Positions 5,844-6,430 of a stretch of 6,430 nucleotides of DNA are shown here, in pieces; within the stretch, counting starts at the first letter, position 1; each line of letters opens with the position of its first letter. The notes below the pieces were generated by a model. That model saw nothing but the letters and a program-made list of their open reading frames with translations, was not told the origin of the DNA and did no database searches. The translations under genes were made by a program, and so were the position numbers. The stretch is from Acidilobaceae archaeon (GTDB lineage: Archaea > Thermoproteota > Thermoprotei_A > Sulfolobales > Acidilobaceae), in the NCBI GenBank assembly GCA_027057815.1, contig JALURD010000034.1, positions 1 through 6,430 of the forward strand. The letters are read 5' to 3'.

Positions 5844-6430
5844 GTGTATGATGTAGTCATCGTTGGGGGAGGCGTGGGCGGATACCCGGCAGCTATAGTC
5901 CTAGCTGAGAAGGGATACAAGGTTGCGCTGATAGAGGAATCCCTCATCGGCGGGGAATGCGTTAACTACGGGTGTATACCTAGTAAAGCTCTCCTTCATG
6001 CAGCACGCATCGTATGGGAGGGCAGGCGTCTAGGTTTGAATGTAGAGGTTCCAGGTAGGAAATGGCCGTGGGAGTGGGTTTCTAGTATAGTATCGAGCGC
6101 TAGGAAGGGTGTGGAGGACCTTCTGGAAGGAGCTGGAGTGAACGTAATCAAGGGTAGAGCAAGGCTGTCAGGCAGGATTTCGGGGCGTGTGAGAGTTAAG
6201 GTTAATGGCAAAGACGTGGAAGCGGGTAAAGTCATCCTGGCCCCGGGCAGTGAGCCGAAGAGCTTGCCCGGCGTGGAGGTTGGGGGCAGAATCCTAGATA
6301 ATAGGCTCTTCTACACGCTGGGGGAAACACCCGACTCTGTCATAATAGTAGGGGCTGGAGCGGCTGGCGTTGAGGCTGCTTTTGCCCTGTCGTGGCTAGG
6401 CTCTAAGGTCACGCTGGTCGAGGCCCTTGA
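5844..6430 (+). CDS. lpd: Dihydrolipoamide dehydrogenase-type FAD disulfide reductase (N-terminal part, runs off right edge)
   Basis: The first 195 residues of a class I pyridine-nucleotide disulfide oxidoreductase are present, out of about 450-470 usual for the family. The FAD-binding Rossmann motif is at 5-13 (VIVGGGVGG), followed by an acidic strand end (E31). The redox-active disulfide is in GGECVNYGCIPSK (36-48), with C39 and C44 in the CxxxxC spacing of lipoamide dehydrogenases and the conserved Lys48. APGSEP (133-138) stands in for the usual ATGSxP. The NAD-binding motif is VGAGAAGVE (169-177). The enzyme would reoxidise dihydrolipoyl groups of 2-oxoacid dehydrogenase or glycine-cleavage complexes in the cytoplasm, using NAD+. 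The dimer-interface domain with its catalytic His-Glu lies outside the window. Mercuric reductase or another CxxxxC reductase is therefore not excluded, although there is no N-terminal heavy-metal domain. Confidence 0.92.
   Translation, partial: MYDVVIVGGGVGGYPAAIVLAEKGYKVALIEESLIGGECVNYGCIPSKALLHAARIVWEGRRLGLNVEVPGRKWPWEWVSSIVSSARKGVEDLLEGAGVNVIKGRARLSGRISGRVRVKVNGKDVEAGKVILAPGSEPKSLPGVEVGGRILDNRLFYTLGETPDSVIIVGAGAAGVEAAFALSWLGSKVTLVEAL

Noticed and set aside
5726..5947. Minus-strand open frame over the divergent promoter and the flavoprotein start
   Set aside because: It covers the promoter region and is antisense to the FAD-binding motif coding sequence; there is no supporting ribosome site or recognisable sequence.

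Overview
The window looks like a piece of a hyperthermophilic crenarchaeal chromosome (Desulfurococcales/Acidilobales-like). This placement is inferred from several features: archaeal TATA-type promoters with short leaders, GGTG/GAGG Shine-Dalgarno sites, frequent GTG starts, AGG/ATA-rich codon use, and an N-glycosylation-rich, Thr-stalked membrane-anchored surface protein of the kind common in Crenarchaeota. No marker gene fixes the genus.

Layout from left to right. Bases 1-54 hold the 3' end of a plus-strand gene entering from the left. It converges on a minus-strand block. Reading the minus strand in transcription order (right to left), that block is: (i) a membrane-anchored alpha/beta-hydrolase-fold protein (4752-5654); (ii) a 755-residue secreted, Met-rich and Thr-rich surface protein anchored by its C-terminus (2383-4650); (iii) an ABC ATPase (1454-2197); and (iv) its ABC-2 permease (139-1461), which overlaps the ATPase gene by 8 bases. 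Each of (i), (ii) and the (iii)+(iv) pair has its own plausible promoter, so they are probably three transcription units. On the plus strand, divergent from the hydrolase, is the N-terminal half of a dihydrolipoamide dehydrogenase-type flavoprotein (5844 to the right edge). Its promoter region contains a perfect 7-bp inverted repeat. There is no gene-free stretch longer than 300 bases; the longest are the 185-bp gap at 2198-2382 and the 189-bp divergent promoter region at 5655-5843.

How the genes might work together. The ATPase and permease form a complete drug/sodium-exporter-like ABC-2 transporter. The surface protein and hydrolase-like protein both appear to face the cell exterior, with N-glycosylation sequons and signal or anchor segments. 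They could form a small cell-surface module with the exporter, but this rests only on adjacency and shared orientation. The most striking point is that the hydrolase-like protein has glycine where the catalytic serine should be, while keeping the Asp and His positions. It may therefore be a non-enzymatic binding protein or use different chemistry. The second notable feature is a Met/Gly/Pro-rich segment, repeated in two places in the surface protein, that resembles Cu(I)-binding methionine motifs. I see no CRISPR array, tRNA, rRNA, insertion sequence or defence system.
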